The notes: generated from the letters alone by a model not told the origin. A stretch of DNA of 64,000 bases from Bolinopsis microptera (GCF_026151205.1 NC_087072.1:4574084-4638083), one strand, 5' to 3'. Positions 44,501 through 56,225 are shown, counted from the stretch's first letter. Made by a program: numbers and translations.

Positions 44501-46747
44501 TGGACACTCCTCAAAGAAGTTAACAAGTGCGGCTGCAGTGTGACTTTGTACCCTCGGGTGAGCATCGTCATCAAGCAAGTGTATTAACCCGGGCAGGACC
44601 TTGTCATGCATCTTCTTTTGGAATAGAGGAGAGAAATCAGTTGCCATCTGTCCTAGGGCATTACAACACGCAAATCTAACTCTGGGATGCTCGTCTGCAA
44701 CGTAAGGAAGACACGCCATTACGATGCCCTGGAGATTTGCTTCCATTGCTTTTTTGCAACCTTCAGCACTGGCCGATATAGCCATGAGACCAGCGTATCT
44801 GTGTTTCCACTCTTTAGATTGTAACATAGGAGGGACCGCCTGGATGATGTGGGGCATCACCATCTTACCACCAAGGGCGCAGGCTAGTCGGTCTAATGCT
44901 GCTTCTGCTGCTACACAATTCTCCTGAGGATTCAGACTGATTAGCAAAGTAGGTATATATCCACAACTTTTGTTCACTGGAATGCCAAATGTGAACCCAA
45001 TATTATACATCATCAACTCGTGAATATTATACATGATCATCGATCATCAAACTCGCGAATTAAATGTTCAAATTTTCATCCTAAGAGAACTTACATCACT
45101 GTCAACGTCCTCAACTTCATCCTCCATGGCCCAGTTTTCTTCGTCTTCTAAATCTGTCATCATTTGTAACATTTGTACGACCAGTGGGGAAATGTACTTG
45201 TCCTGATAACATAATAGTTGTGATTAACATGGCATGGGGGACACAAAACATGCAGTGTGACGATTAATTATTTACTACAATGTAACTATTTAAAACAAAT
45301 TAATACAGACTATAATAGTGTCGTCGAATTCCAATAAAATCTATTTATCAGATAATGGGATCAGAAAAACTAGACTTCAAATTCACAACAAACCTTTTTC
45401 CGGATCATAGCAGGAGCAGCTTCACAGATGGTTATGACCAATTCCAGAACAAGCTGTCGCCAATTGTCAGCAAAGTTTGTGTTAGCGATGACTCTCAGAG
45501 CAAACTCCATCAGCTGATCCAACCCTGGTCTCAAGAACTTGGGCAACTTCTCAGCCAGCTCCACAAAACTCTTCAGAGGACCATCATCATCCTCAGCTAC
45601 AACACAATCCTCTACACCTTTCAACATTGGCTTCAAGAAGTCAGTAAAATTACGCTTTGCCTCGTCCTCTTCAAGTCCGGTGAGGAAAGCGCAGGTGGCA
45701 CGTATAGCTGCAAACCTCACGTTAGGATTGTCGGGATCGTTCAGCGAAGCAAACAGCATTTCCTTGATCAGACCCATGTAATTCTGCTGAGCTGAACCGA
45801 AAATATCAGGCACAGAGTTGAGGATGGATAGGGCAGACTCCTTGTGTTGGGCAGTGCCCGAGTTGCAGCAGTTGAACATAAACTTAAGAAGTTCGTCCCA
45901 GTTCATGTTTCCCTCTCCATCCTGTAGATTCCTGGCTACTTCAGACACTGTGTCACTCAACTTCTTACGAGCACTCTCATCTGTCTCACGCTTCAGTAAC
46001 TGAAGAAGTGGAGAGGTAACTACAAGCACCAGGCATATTATTACATAATATGAACATATATCACAGTTTCAATTCATTCAACACTACTGCACTGTCTCTT
46101 TAAGGGCCAGGAAAATTCAATTGTATTTTCAACACTACTATATAATAATTTGAGATCATGAATTTGATGAATATGTAATTATGGATTACATCGAAACTTT
46201 CTATTTATTATTTGTAAACTTAAACATAATATTTATACATGAAACTTTGAGCTAATTTAACTATAACTCACGTCTAGAAGCTTCAACTTGAACATGTTTT
46301 GAGTTTCGACGGGACTGACAGCAAACACCTCCCACGAGTTAGTTAGCAATCTTCTCAGTAGAATAGCTGCAAACGCTCTGAAATGTATGGAATCGTCAAT
46401 AAGGCAATAAACTGGAATCGATGATTAAAGATACGATCAAAGCAACAACCAATCAATACCATAGGTACATAGTGCATAATTTCGCATATTATACAGCTTA
46501 TTGGGACATCAGATAGTCATGATCGATATCTGATGATAGTAACAGCTAACCTGGAATTTAAGTAGTAATAACAAGTAACAAACCGGAGGGTGACAGAAGG
46601 AGAGGTTTCAATAGATCCCAGGAGCAGATTGAGCCTTTGATCGATAGGTATGGCATTATACTGCTCCTCTCCCCTGTTTCTTGCTTCATTGTCTGGACTA
46701 GCTAATGTCTCCAGCAATGCTGAAAACTGGTCCTGCATGTCAGCCAT
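41590..46747 (-). CDS. IPO5: Importin-5 (karyopherin beta-3/RanBP5), about ten exons
   Basis: Importin-5 is a HEAT-repeat nuclear import receptor for ribosomal proteins and histones, released by RanGTP. Exons in order, borders approximate: 46584-46747, 46268-46377, 45394-46018, 45094-45202, 44463-44924, 44104-44296, 43435-43995, 42933-43089, 42466-42682, 41590-42343. Matches to the family include [123 protein letters not shown] and [10 protein letters not shown]. An acidic [15 protein letters not shown] stretch is at the expected place. The second intron uses a non-consensus donor (GTTATA) if frame is to be kept, so that junction needs transcript support. The ATG is 3 nt after TATCTTGTAG. Confidence 0.93.
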
Positions 46748-47268
46748 CTCCTACAAGATATTTGGTGTCATGAAGATATTGAGAAATAAAGTGCAGGCTT
46801 GATTATATAAAACTGTCTGATAATACTTCCATTGTGATATAAAATTGTAATGTCACGTACTCAAGAGAAGTGTTGGATTATATTTTCATTCAAGGAGAAA
46901 CAATTTAATTTTTTATTGTCTTAAGGTAAACATGCAAATTACAAGTTGTGAAAACATTGAACAATTGAATATAAATTAAATCATAATATTATGTTATTTA
47001 GCAGCGATATTCTTCTTCGAATTGTCGAGATTAAACCCATTAAACCTTGTACCTATTGATTTCTACTCTTTTTCCATACTTTAAACAATCTATAAAATAT
47101 TAAAACTCTTAAACAATTAATAGTATACCTTCTCACACTATTTTATGGCTAAAATCATTGTAAATAAAAACACTGTCACATGTACGTTAAGGCAAAGTTG
47201 TCCTTCAATTATGTGCATGTCACATGATCAGAATTACACTCTAAATTAACAGATTAAGCTCAGAGGGA

Positions 47269-48312
47269 CTATTTCTTTCTAGGTTTTAATTCATCTTTAA
47301 CTTGACGCACAAAGATGTAGTTCTTCTGTTGAGGGTTGTAAAATTCATGACCTTTAGACCAGTCATATGATGAAGCATATGCAAAGAAGGTACCAGTGTG
47401 GTTAAAATCACAACATGTAATGGTGTTATCTAATTGCTCTCCAGTCTTAAGCTTGGTTCTGGCATCTTTGTCCCAGAAACTGAACTTCCCATCACTACCA
47501 ATAGTCGCGAGAGTGCCATGGATTGGATGGAACTTAATTCCATTGACAGCATATATGTCCTGAGGTTTATGATGGTCACTTACGATTGATCTGTGGCATT
47601 TAAACGTAAATTTATCCTTACTGTTTGCAGCAGTGTTATCAAATGGCTCAATTGCTGCCCTGCCTTCAATGCTGCAAACACCAAATCCAGCAGGTTTTCC
47701 CTCTTTCTTGAAAATAGAAATGTCTCTGAGTTGATACCTGAGTGGAGGCTCCATTGTATTATGCACAGTGGGCTGATTTTCTAAGTTCAATATTTTGACT
47801 TTTCTTCCAGCTAAAATAGAAACTGCTACCGGATAAACAACGTCACTAGCATACACTCGCTCCTCACAATTAATAGTCATCATGGGTTGAGCCTGACGGG
47901 TATCCCAGAATTTAAGAGTTTTATCCCAACTACCGGTCATCAGGCACTGATAATTTGGAGCTTGTACCCAATTGACTGTCTTTACAGGAGCGTCATGCGC
48001 TGCAACTTGAGTAAAGCTATTGGAGTTTAAGTCCCACATTTTTACACTCTTGTCACAGCTGCCAGAAAACACCTTAGTTCCATCTGCTGACCAACAACAG
48101 CACATAACAGGTCCTGCTTGCTGCTGTTCTGCTTTAGGCTCAGATTGAAGAGTTGTTCCTGATTGTTTAACCTCCCAACATCTCACACAATTGTCCCAGC
48201 TTCCTGCAACAAGAAAGTCAGCTGCTGGTGAGAATGATAAAGAGGATATGCTGTCATTAGGTGGCTGACTCACTTCATGATCTTTGTTGGGATTGTGAGC
48301 AGTTGAAAACAT
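47269..48312 (-). CDS. RAE1: mRNA export factor RAE1 (Gle2), WD40 propeller
   Basis: RAE1 binds NUP98 at the nuclear pore, supports mRNA export and acts in spindle assembly. The single exon gives 347 residues (human 368). It matches throughout: [140 protein letters not shown] and a C terminus ELKPRKK. The human N-terminal FG-like extension is absent. TTTCAG precedes the ATG by 10 nt, suggesting a 5'UTR intron or trans-splice acceptor. It is the rightmost host gene in the window. Confidence 0.96.
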   Translation of the reverse strand: MFSTAHNPNKDHEVSQPPNDSISSLSFSPAADFLVAGSWDNCVRCWEVKQSGTTLQSEPKAEQQQAGPVMCCCWSADGTKVFSGSCDKSVKMWDLNSNSFTQVAAHDAPVKTVNWVQAPNYQCLMTGSWDKTLKFWDTRQAQPMMTINCEERVYASDVVYPVAVSILAGRKVKILNLENQPTVHNTMEPPLRYQLRDISIFKKEGKPAGFGVCSIEGRAAIEPFDNTAANSKDKFTFKCHRSIVSDHHKPQDIYAVNGIKFHPIHGTLATIGSDGKFSFWDKDARTKLKTGEQLDNTITCCDFNHTGTFFAYASSYDWSKGHEFYNPQQKNYIFVRQVKDELKPRKK

Positions 48313-49710
48313 AGTTCATCAGCTGAAATGTTATCCATTGTTAACAAAATGTTTATATCAAAGGTGCTTACACATTAAAGTATACATTGACTAGTCAGGC
48401 TAAGCAGACGAGTCAAATGATGAGGGGAGCTACTGTCAATTCAGTAAGGGAGGTATTCAAATGAGTTCTTAGGTTTATCTGCTTTTCAAATTAGGTGGCA
48501 AAATACATTGAGATTGGGGTGTACTGCACTGCATGGCAATGCAACTGGGGCATGATATTTGACAGTACCAACACACTGAGTACACCAATTACCAAACTTG
48601 CTTAGTGCCCATGCATTAGCAGATACTTGCAATAATCATTTAAATTTTACAACATATGTTTTTGGTATTATAATTAGTTTTCATATCAATCATCGCGGCT
48701 GTTTATGAGTTTTAACGTATACCTGATCTAATTTGCAGCCGAGATTTTTGCCCATTCTAGTGTATGGAATAGGACATACCAAAAGGCAAACAGGTTGCCA
48801 TGGAAGATTATTATTATTATATCGGATCTCAATAAGAGGTCTCGACTGCCTAGGCATCAAACCTTGGCAGTCGATAATTTTCCTCTGGCCCGGAGTCAGC
48901 TAACCCTAGGCCTAGTAGGGGCCAAAGGATAAAGGCGTAGAGACTGTGTTATCTACAAAAGTTGGTCATTATTATTATCATTATCTTTCGAAAAGATAAT
49001 GATTTATTATAGCACTTAATTTTGCTGATTTTGCTACTGTTATGATAAAGGATGAAATACCAAGTATATTGAAGTGTAGTATAGTGTTATTGGACTATGT
49101 TTGTTTGAAAACAAACACCTTTAAATTAAATATTGTTGTAATAACAAGGGAATGAGATTTTCTATTTGAGCTGTTTAGTTCACAGGAAAGCAGATATGGA
49201 CTGCTTTAAAACTTTTATTTTGGATAAAGTTTGTTTCAGTAACCATTGGCCTTTTATAACTGCATCTTCAACCTCAGTTTCATTTTAAAACGTCAAGAGA
49301 CTGGTAAAGTCAAATATTTTGGTTACATAAACATTTTTATTAATTTTTGAAGGGCAGTAATTGTTTAGATCTTAATTTTATACGAAACTATTAATGTTTT
49401 TAATAGCTTGTTAGCAGAGTAAAATTTGTTAGGTGTGTTTCTATAAATCTCTCTGTTGGAAATTAAAGTTTTTTATCTCTACTATTTATTGATATTAAAA
49501 TGCTCATTGTAGCCAGTTATTTTAAAAAAGATTTTCATTATCTAAAATAAGGAGTTCACACATTCGTTGTTTGAGAATGCTCAACATGCTACATTATAGA
49601 ACTGTGCAGATACCGGCGATGGAATCCAAACACCAGTGCTACATTGGGTCGTTCTAATAATAATAATAATAAATCTATACAGTTACATAATTGAGACAAT
49701 TATGGCCCCT
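48313..49710. other. 5' flank of RAE1, no gene recognised
   Basis: AT-rich sequence. A compact GC-richer patch at about 48835-48950 (GGTCTCGACTGCCTAGGCAT and following) stands out and could be a SINE-like or structured fragment, but no tRNA boxes were found. (TTA)n stretches flank it. Confidence 0.4.
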
Positions 49711-49719
49711 TATTGTGGG

Positions 49720-50720
49720 GGGGGGGGTGTCACGTCCGTCTATGTCCGTCTATGTCCGCCTATGTCCTGTCCTTTTTGGATTCTATGAGACAACGGACGT
49801 GTTTTTTTTGGACATTTGCGGACTGGGACAGACATTGGCGGACTCGGACGGACATTTGCGGACCCGGACGGACATTGGTGGACACAGACGGACATTGGTG
49901 GACATTAGCGGACAAACATTTTGAGAATTTGTCGCAACTTCTATGTATTATAATTTTGTACAAAGCAAACGACTTATTAATCACACTAAAGCTATTAATA
50001 GCTTTAACTGACGAGGATGACTGAGGCCGAGGACGAGGAGTAGGAGGAGGACTGAGTAGGGGAGGAGGAAGAGGACTGGGGAGGATCAGGAAGACCCAGG
50101 AGAAGGACCCAGAAGGAGGAGGAGGAGGAGGACTCAGGAGGATGACTCAGGAGGACTGAGGATGACTGAGAAGGAGGAGGACTGAGGAAGATGGCTGAGG
50201 AGGATGGCTGAGGAGGATGACTGAGAGGGAGGAGGAGGAGGAGGACTCAGAAGGAAGAGGAGGAAGAGGACTCAGGAGGAGCACTTAGAAGAAATGAGAA
50301 GGACTGAGGAGAACTGAGGAGGAGGAGGACTGAATAGGAGGAGGAGAAGGAGGGGGACTGGGAGAAGACTGAGGAGGAGGAGGAGGAGGACTGAATAGGA
50401 TGAGAAGGATGGGGACTGGGGAAGGACTGAGGAGGAGGATGGAGGACTGAGGAGAAGGATGAGGAGGAGGACTGAGGAGGAAGAGGAGGAGGATGAAGAG
50501 GAGCAGGAGGACCCAGGAGGAGGACTCAGGAGGAGGAGGATCAGGAGGACTGGGGAGGAGGAGGACTGTTGAGGACTGAGGACGAGGAGGAGGAGGAGGA
50601 CTGAGGAGGGGAGGAGGAAGAGGACTGAGGAAGAGCAGGAAGACCCAGGAGGAGGAGGAGGAAGAGTAGGAGGAGGAAGCATCTAAACGTTATTTCCATT
50701 TTTGTCCGTTTTTGTCCGTT
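49720..50720 (+). mobile_element. Left end and GGA-satellite part of a truncated TGTCCG element
   Basis: It starts with a G-run then TGTCACGTCCGTCTATG, the same terminus as the complete element at 51149-54026. After it come GGACAT/GGCGGAC repeats (49831-49915) and an almost pure-purine GGAGGA/GACTGA satellite (about 50010-50690). It ends in TTTGTCCGTTTTTGTCCG (50698-50719). No matching right end is adjacent, so it is probably a broken copy. Confidence 0.65.
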
Positions 50721-51142
50721 TAGAAAAGGAACGATGTGCACGTGATCTGAGATACCAATATCTCAATATCAAAAGGATAGTGTCGACACTAGTGTCTAGA
50801 AACATTCATAGTCCATGGTGGCAGGTATCAAGTTAAACGAAGTTACACTGACTGGTAATGTATACGATTGCCGTCTCCCTCTCTCACCCCTGACCGCTAT
50901 CAGGGTGCTCCTGAGGATTGAGAATCTAATCCTGGTGCGCATGTAACACATAATAGCCGCATAGTCTTCTCCTCTCTTCTGGGATAGTTTTTCAGCGAGT
51001 CTCTTGTGGTATCTTGTGGCTTGTGGACCCCATCCGCCATTTGTTGAGTATATAAGTGGGGTAAAGGTGCCTTTTCCACCTGGATGATTCTGTTGTTGTA
51101 CTTTTTCATTTTCCTCATTTCATGTGTAGTCGTTTTACATGT
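50721..51142. other. Unique spacer between satellite elements
   Basis: About 420 bp of ordinary-composition DNA with no gene recognised. The short open frame at 50900-51118 (minus) has no features. Confidence 0.4.
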
Positions 51143-51148
51143 AGTTGT

Positions 51149-54026
51149 GGGGGGGTGTCATGTCCGTCTATGTCCGCCTATGTCCTGTCCTTTTTGGATT
51201 CTATGAGACAACGGACGTGTTTTTTGGGACATTGGCGGACACGGACGGACATTGGCGGACTCGGACGGACATTGGCGGACTCGGACGGACATTGGCGGAC
51301 TTGGACGGACATTGGCGGACCCGGACGGACATTGGCGGACTTGGATGGACATTGGTGGACATTAGCGGACATTGGTGGACATTAGCGGACAAACATTTTG
51401 AGGACTGAAGAGTACTGAAGAGTACTGAAGAGTACTGAAGAGTACTGAGGAGGATGGCTGAGAAGGATGGCTGAGGAGGATGGCTGAGGAGGATGACTGA
51501 GGAGGATGACTGAGGAGGATGACTGAGAGGGAGGAGAAGGATCAGGAAGACCCAGGAGGAGGAGGACCCAGAAGGAGGACCTAGGAGGAGGAGGAGGAGA
51601 ACTGAGGAGGATGACTGAGGAGGAGGAGGACTCAGGAGGAGGACTGAGAACTTGAGAAGGAGGAGGATGGCTGAGGAGGATGGCTGAGGAGGATGACTGA
51701 GAGGGAGGAGGAGGAGGAAGAGGAGGAAGAGGACTGAGGAGGAGGAGGAGAAGGACTGAGGAGGAGAAGGAGGACCCAGGAGGAGGAGGACCCAGGAGGA
51801 GGAGGACCCAGGAAAAGGCCCCAGGAGGAGGAGGACTTGGGAGGAGGAGAACTGTTGAGGACTGATGAAGAGGACTGAGGACGAGGAGGAGGAGTAGGAG
51901 GAGGACTGAGGAGGGGAGGAGGAAGAGGACTGGGGAGGATCAGGAAGACCCAGGAGGACCCAGGAGGAGGAGGAGGACCCAGGAGGAGGACCCAGGAGGA
52001 GGAGGAGGACTGAGGAGGACTGAGGAGGAGGACTGACGATGACTGAGAAGGAGGAGTACTGAGGAGGATGGCCGAGGAGGATGGCTGGGGAGGATGGCTG
52101 AGAAGGATGACTGAAGAGGATGACTGAGAGGGAGGAGGAGGAGGACTCAGGAGGAGGACTCAGAAGGAAGAGGAGGAGGACTCAGGAGGAGGACTCAGGA
52201 GGAGGACTCAGGAGGAGGCCTTAGGAGAAATGAGAAGGAGGACTCAGGAGAACTGAGGACTTGAGGAGGAGGAGGAGGAGGAGGACTGAATAGGAGGAGG
52301 AGAAGGAGGGGGACTGGGAGAGGACTGGGGAGGAGGAGGACTGATGAGAAGGATGAGGAGGAGGACCCAGGAGGAGGAGGACTGAGGAGGAGGACTGAGG
52401 AGGACTGAGGAGGATGGCTGAGGAGGATGACTGAGAGGGAAGAGGAGGAGGAGGACTCAGGAGGAGGAGGAGGACTGAGGGGGACTGAGAAGGAGGAGGA
52501 GGAGGAGGACTGAATAGGAGGAGGAGGAGGGGGACTGGGGGAGGACTGAGGAGGAGGATGGAGGACTGAGGAGAAGGATGAGGAGGAGGACTGAGGACTG
52601 AGTAGGACTGAGGACTGAGGAGGACTGAGGACTGAGGAGGAAGAGGAGGAGGATGAAGAGGAGGAGGAGGACCCAGGAGGAGGACCCAGGAGGAGGACTC
52701 AGGAGGAGGATGAGGACTGGGGAGGAGAAGGACTGTTGAGGACTGATGACGAGGAGGAGGAGTAGGAGGAGGACTGAGGAGGGGAGGAGGAAGAGGACTG
52801 AGGAAGATCAGGAAGACCCAGGGGGAGGAGGAGGAAGAGTAGGAGGAGGAAGCATCTAAATGTTATTTCCGTTTTTGTCCGTTTTTGTCCGTTTTTGTCC
52901 GCTCTATTTTTTGTCCGTTTTGAAAATATAGGGTACCGAACGGACAAAAAACATGATCCCCCTATAACAGCAAAAATTGAACATTTTATTTAGCAATTTA
53001 GGTGTCCATTAATGTCCGCCTATGTCCGCCTATGTCCGTCTATGTCCGCCTATGTCCGTCTATGTCCGCCTATGTCCGCCTATGTCCACCTATGTCCTGT
53101 CCTTTTTGGGTTCTATGAGAACTGAGGACTTGAGGAGGAGGAGGAGGAGGAGGACTGAATAGGAGGAGGAGAAGGAGGGGGACTGGGAGAGGACTGGGGA
53201 GGAGGAGGACTGATGAGAAGGATGAGGAGGAGGACCCAGGAGGAGGAGGACTGAGGAGGAGGACTGAGGAGGACTGAGGAGGATGGCTGAGGAGGATGAC
53301 TGAGAGGGAAGAGGAGGAGGAGGATGAGGAGGACTCAGGAGGAGGAGGAGGACTGAGGAGGACTGAGAAGGAGGAGGAGGAGAAGGAGGACTGAATGGGA
53401 GGAGGAGGAGGGGACCGGGGGAGGACTGAGGAGGAGGATGGAGGACTGAGGAGAAGGATGAGGAGGAGGACTGAGGAGGACTGAGGACTGATGAGGACTG
53501 AGGACTGAGGAGGAAGAGGAGGAGGATGAAGAGGAGGAGGAGGACCCAGGAGGAGGACCCAGGAGGAGGACTCAGGAGGAGGAGGAGGACTGGGGAGGAG
53601 AAAGGGAGAAGGACTGTTGAGGACTGATGAGGAGGACTGAGGACGAGGAGGAGGAGTAGGAGGAGGACTGAGGAGGGGAGGAGGAAGAGGACTGAGGAAG
53701 ATCAGGAAGACCCAGGGGGAGGAGGAGGAAGAGTAGGAGGAGGAAGCATCTAAATGTTATTTCCATTTTTTCCGTTTTTGTCCGCTCTATTTTTTGTCCG
53801 TTTTGAAAATATAGGGTACCGAACGGACAAAAAACATGATCCCCCTATAACAGCAAAAATTGAACAAATTTTATTTAGCAATTTAGGTGTCCATTAATGT
53901 CCGCCTATGTCCGTCTATGTCCGTCTATGTCCGCCTATGTCCGTCTATGTCCGCCTATGTCCGCCTATGTCCTGTCCTTTTTGGGTTCTATGAGACAAGC
54001 GGACATAGACGGACGTGACACCCCCC
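51149..54026. mobile_element. 2.9-kb TIR element built of TGTCCG arrays and GGA satellite
   Basis: The ends are inverted: GGGGTGTCATGTCCGTCTAT on the left, and on the right AGACGGACGTGACACCCC. The 6-bp direct repeat AGTTGT flanks it (51143-51148 and 54027-54032). Inside are a 20-bp array based on ACATTGGCGGAC..GGACGG (about 51231-51395) and about 2 kb of GGA-rich purine satellite (51410-52850, 53110-53750). A block with GGGTACCGAACGGACAAAA and CCCCTATAACAGCAAAAA occurs twice (about 52915-52980, 53812-53866) as part of a ~0.85-kb tandem duplication. There are also two TATGTCCGCC arrays. No transposase; the superfamily is unknown. Confidence 0.7.
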
Positions 54027-54157
54027 AGTTGTTTTACATTTGGTTGCAAATAGCGAGCTCTGTTATCAGCTGTTGTAACTTGCGATAAGAAGTGCTTGTC
54101 TTTTAGTGTGATCGTTGTGTAGCCTGTATACAAGAACTATACATTGGAATATACACG

Positions 54158-54985
54158 ATGCAGTACTCATACCATGAACATACGAAGCATTTGGTCGATA
54201 ACCCCGATAATGATGATCTGTTTAGTGCCAGACATGCAGATCAGGTAGCGAGAGCTACAAACAGTGTTTTTAATGAAATATGCCATGAACTGGATGTTAA
54301 GGAATACGGAGATCTAGTATTGAAAAACCTGAACAAGCGATCAGTTTCGAAAGAAAAACTGTGTGATTGGCTGCAAACTGTTTGTTTCATTTTGAATCGT
54401 TATGCGGCTCCTCATTTGCAAATGGCTGCGGAGAGAGTAGATAAACAGAACATTTCAGTAATCGCGGAGCAGAAAACTGTCATTGATTTGCAGAAGCAGC
54501 TCATTGAAAAGAAGGACGAAGAACTCAAGAAGATCTGTACTGCAGTTAAGACAATAGCTGAAAAGGATGAAAGAAGCAGAAACGTCGTAATCTACGGAAT
54601 AAGTGAATCCGACGGCGAGAAGTTAGAAAACAAAGTTGCTGAAGTTCTTGGTGAGATAAACGAGAAACCTTCTTTTCGTGACTGTTGTAGAGTTGGTCTG
54701 AAGAGAGTGGGCACATTAATACGACCAACTAAACTATCTCTAAATAGCTCTGACATGGTTACTCAGGTTCTGCGAAAAGCGAAACTACTACGCACAAAAG
54801 AGGGCTATAAAAGTATCTACATTTGCCCAGACAGATCAGTGGAAGAAAGGAGAGCTTACAAGAAGCTCTGGGAGGAATTGAAAGAGAAGAGGAAAGCAGA
54901 GCCTAACATAGTTCATTTCATAAGGAACAATAAGATTGTCAGCTCTGATAAGAACAGTGTATCAGCCTCGTCTGAAGAAATTTGA
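54158..54985 (+). CDS. LINE ORF1-like nucleic-acid-binding protein
   Basis: This intact 275-residue frame has a helical N-terminal part, a coiled coil at ~108-135 (VIDLQKQLIEKKDEELKKI) and then a domain beginning RSRNVVIYGISES. That domain continues with SFRDCCRVG, RPTKLSLNSS, VLRKAKLLR, YKSIYICPDRSVEERRAYKK. This pattern is the RRM-like ORF1 domain of many animal LINEs, where it coats the RNA as a chaperone. It is not followed by an endonuclease/RT frame on the same strand. It starts 132 bp from the right end of the satellite element. Domesticated gene or solo ORF1 cannot be told apart here. Confidence 0.7.
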   Translation: MQYSYHEHTKHLVDNPDNDDLFSARHADQVARATNSVFNEICHELDVKEYGDLVLKNLNKRSVSKEKLCDWLQTVCFILNRYAAPHLQMAAERVDKQNISVIAEQKTVIDLQKQLIEKKDEELKKICTAVKTIAEKDERSRNVVIYGISESDGEKLENKVAEVLGEINEKPSFRDCCRVGLKRVGTLIRPTKLSLNSSDMVTQVLRKAKLLRTKEGYKSIYICPDRSVEERRAYKKLWEELKEKRKAEPNIVHFIRNNKIVSSDKNSVSASSEEI

Positions 54986-55000
54986 ACTGTTTCACATTCT

Positions 55001-55530
55001 TCACCACACATTTATTTTATCACAATTTTGTTTCACATTTTTAAAAATCATATCGGGGCCATGTAATTGCGGGCACGTTTTACTGTGCAGTACCGTGTTT
55101 GGTCTCCCGACAGATTTTACAGACGGGGGCAATATTTTATTCGAGTTTATTTCATTCGTTGTAATTGCTGTACTCTGTAAAGTTTGAAAAGTATTTAATA
55201 AAAAATGAGCTTTATAGATCTGTTCCATATCTTTTTTGTCATATGTGGGTGAGTTGGGGTGGGTAACACAGACATCAAAGAATGTTCGTTCAAATGTGCT
55301 CCAGAGTCCTCGTGAGGATACATCAGGTGCAGCTCTATCAGCATTGGTACCAACAATTTCTTCATTATCAAGGGGTATCAATGCTGGCTCAGTCACTACA
55401 TCTCTGCATACTTCACGCTGTAGCTCTGCATTTAGATCGCGGATGTTGTTGTGTCTCATAGAAACATAGCCACCTTTCTTGCATATAAGTGTGTGATTCA
55501 CATTATTTCTCTCTCCACAAGTTTTTGTCC
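55001..55530 (-). pseudogene. Retroelement RT C-terminal domain fragment, opposite strand
   Basis: The frame contains CGERNNVNHTLICKKGGYVS, then MRHNNIRDLNAELQREVC, TEPALIP, then APDVSSRGLW and FFDVCVTHPNSPTYD. I recognise this as the domain that follows reverse transcriptase in a group of retroelements common in cnidarians. C-x-H-x(4)-C, RH, PD and FDV resemble the layout of restriction-like endonucleases. Neither the RT nor the element start is present. The tail overlaps nothing, but it abuts the ORF1-like gene end to end. Confidence 0.6.
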
Positions 55531-55822
55531 GTTTATGTCCGTTTTTGTCCGCTCTATTCTTTGTCCGTTTTGAAAATATAGGGTACCGACCGGACAAAAA
55601 ACATGATCCCCCCTATAACAGCAAAAATTGAACATTTTATTTAGCAATTTAGGTGTCCATTAATGTCCGCTAATGTCCGCCAAAGTCCGTATATGTCCGT
55701 ATATGTCCGTCTATTTCCGTCTATGTCCGCCTATGTCCTGTCCTGTCCTGTCCTGTCCAGTCCTTTTTGGATTCTATGAGACAAGCGGAAATAGACGGAC
55801 GTGACACACCCCCCCCCCTCTT
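55525..55822 (-). mobile_element. Right-end fragment of a third TGTCCG element
   Basis: It repeats the blocks of the 51.1-54.0 kb element in the same order: TTTGTCCGTTTTGAAAATAT, GGTACCGACCGGACAAAA, CCCCTATAACAGCAAAAA, TGTCCGCTAATGTCCGCC and TTCTATGAGACAAGCGG. It then has the end AGACGGACGTGACACAC and a C-run. The left part is missing. Confidence 0.65.
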
Positions 55823-56225
55823 CACCTACGATTCTAAAAGGTAGTTCTAAAAGCACTGGAACAGTGGTGGATTTCGGGGCCTTGGGATCCAGGATCCTTC
55901 CTCTTCAAGATATTGACATCACCTTTTCAATGTGAGCGTAGTGCAATATGGGTTCGAAGAAGAAGTGCCTGCAAAACTGAGAAGCTTGTATCCTTTGAGC
56001 GAAGCTGTTCTGCGATTAAGCTTCTTGAATTAGGGGCCTGACGCCTGTAATTGTATCATTAGAGCATGGTCCACCGGTAACCGAAGAGAAAAAGGGAGTT
56101 CCATCCACTAGGTTTTGTGCTGTACCACACAAGAAAAGCAGTACTCTAAGGCCGTATTTTGTTCAATATCATTCCAGTCAGGTAAGTAAAAGGTCTTTGA
56201 TGACAACACAGGTCGGAGTCGGCTA
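55823..56225. other. Spacer, nothing recognised
   Basis: About 400 bp with no supported gene or repeat. Confidence 0.35.

Noticed and set aside
47269-48312. RAE1 as a processed retrogene because it is intronless
   Set aside because: PEX2, HAUS5, CEP20 and others here are also intronless. There is no poly(A) tract or target duplication, and the protein is fully intact.
48835-48950. GC-rich patch as a tRNA or spliced-leader gene
   Set aside because: No A/B boxes or cloverleaf could be drawn, and no leader-donor structure was evident.
50272-50682. Long Pro/Ser/Leu open frames on the minus strand in the GGA satellite (also 52699-52947, 53572-53766)
   Set aside because: They are translations of low-complexity TCC/CTC repeats with no domain, start context or splice logic.
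51158-51392. Regular 20-bp spacing considered as a CRISPR array
   Set aside because: Units are contiguous with no unique spacers, in a clearly eukaryotic locus.
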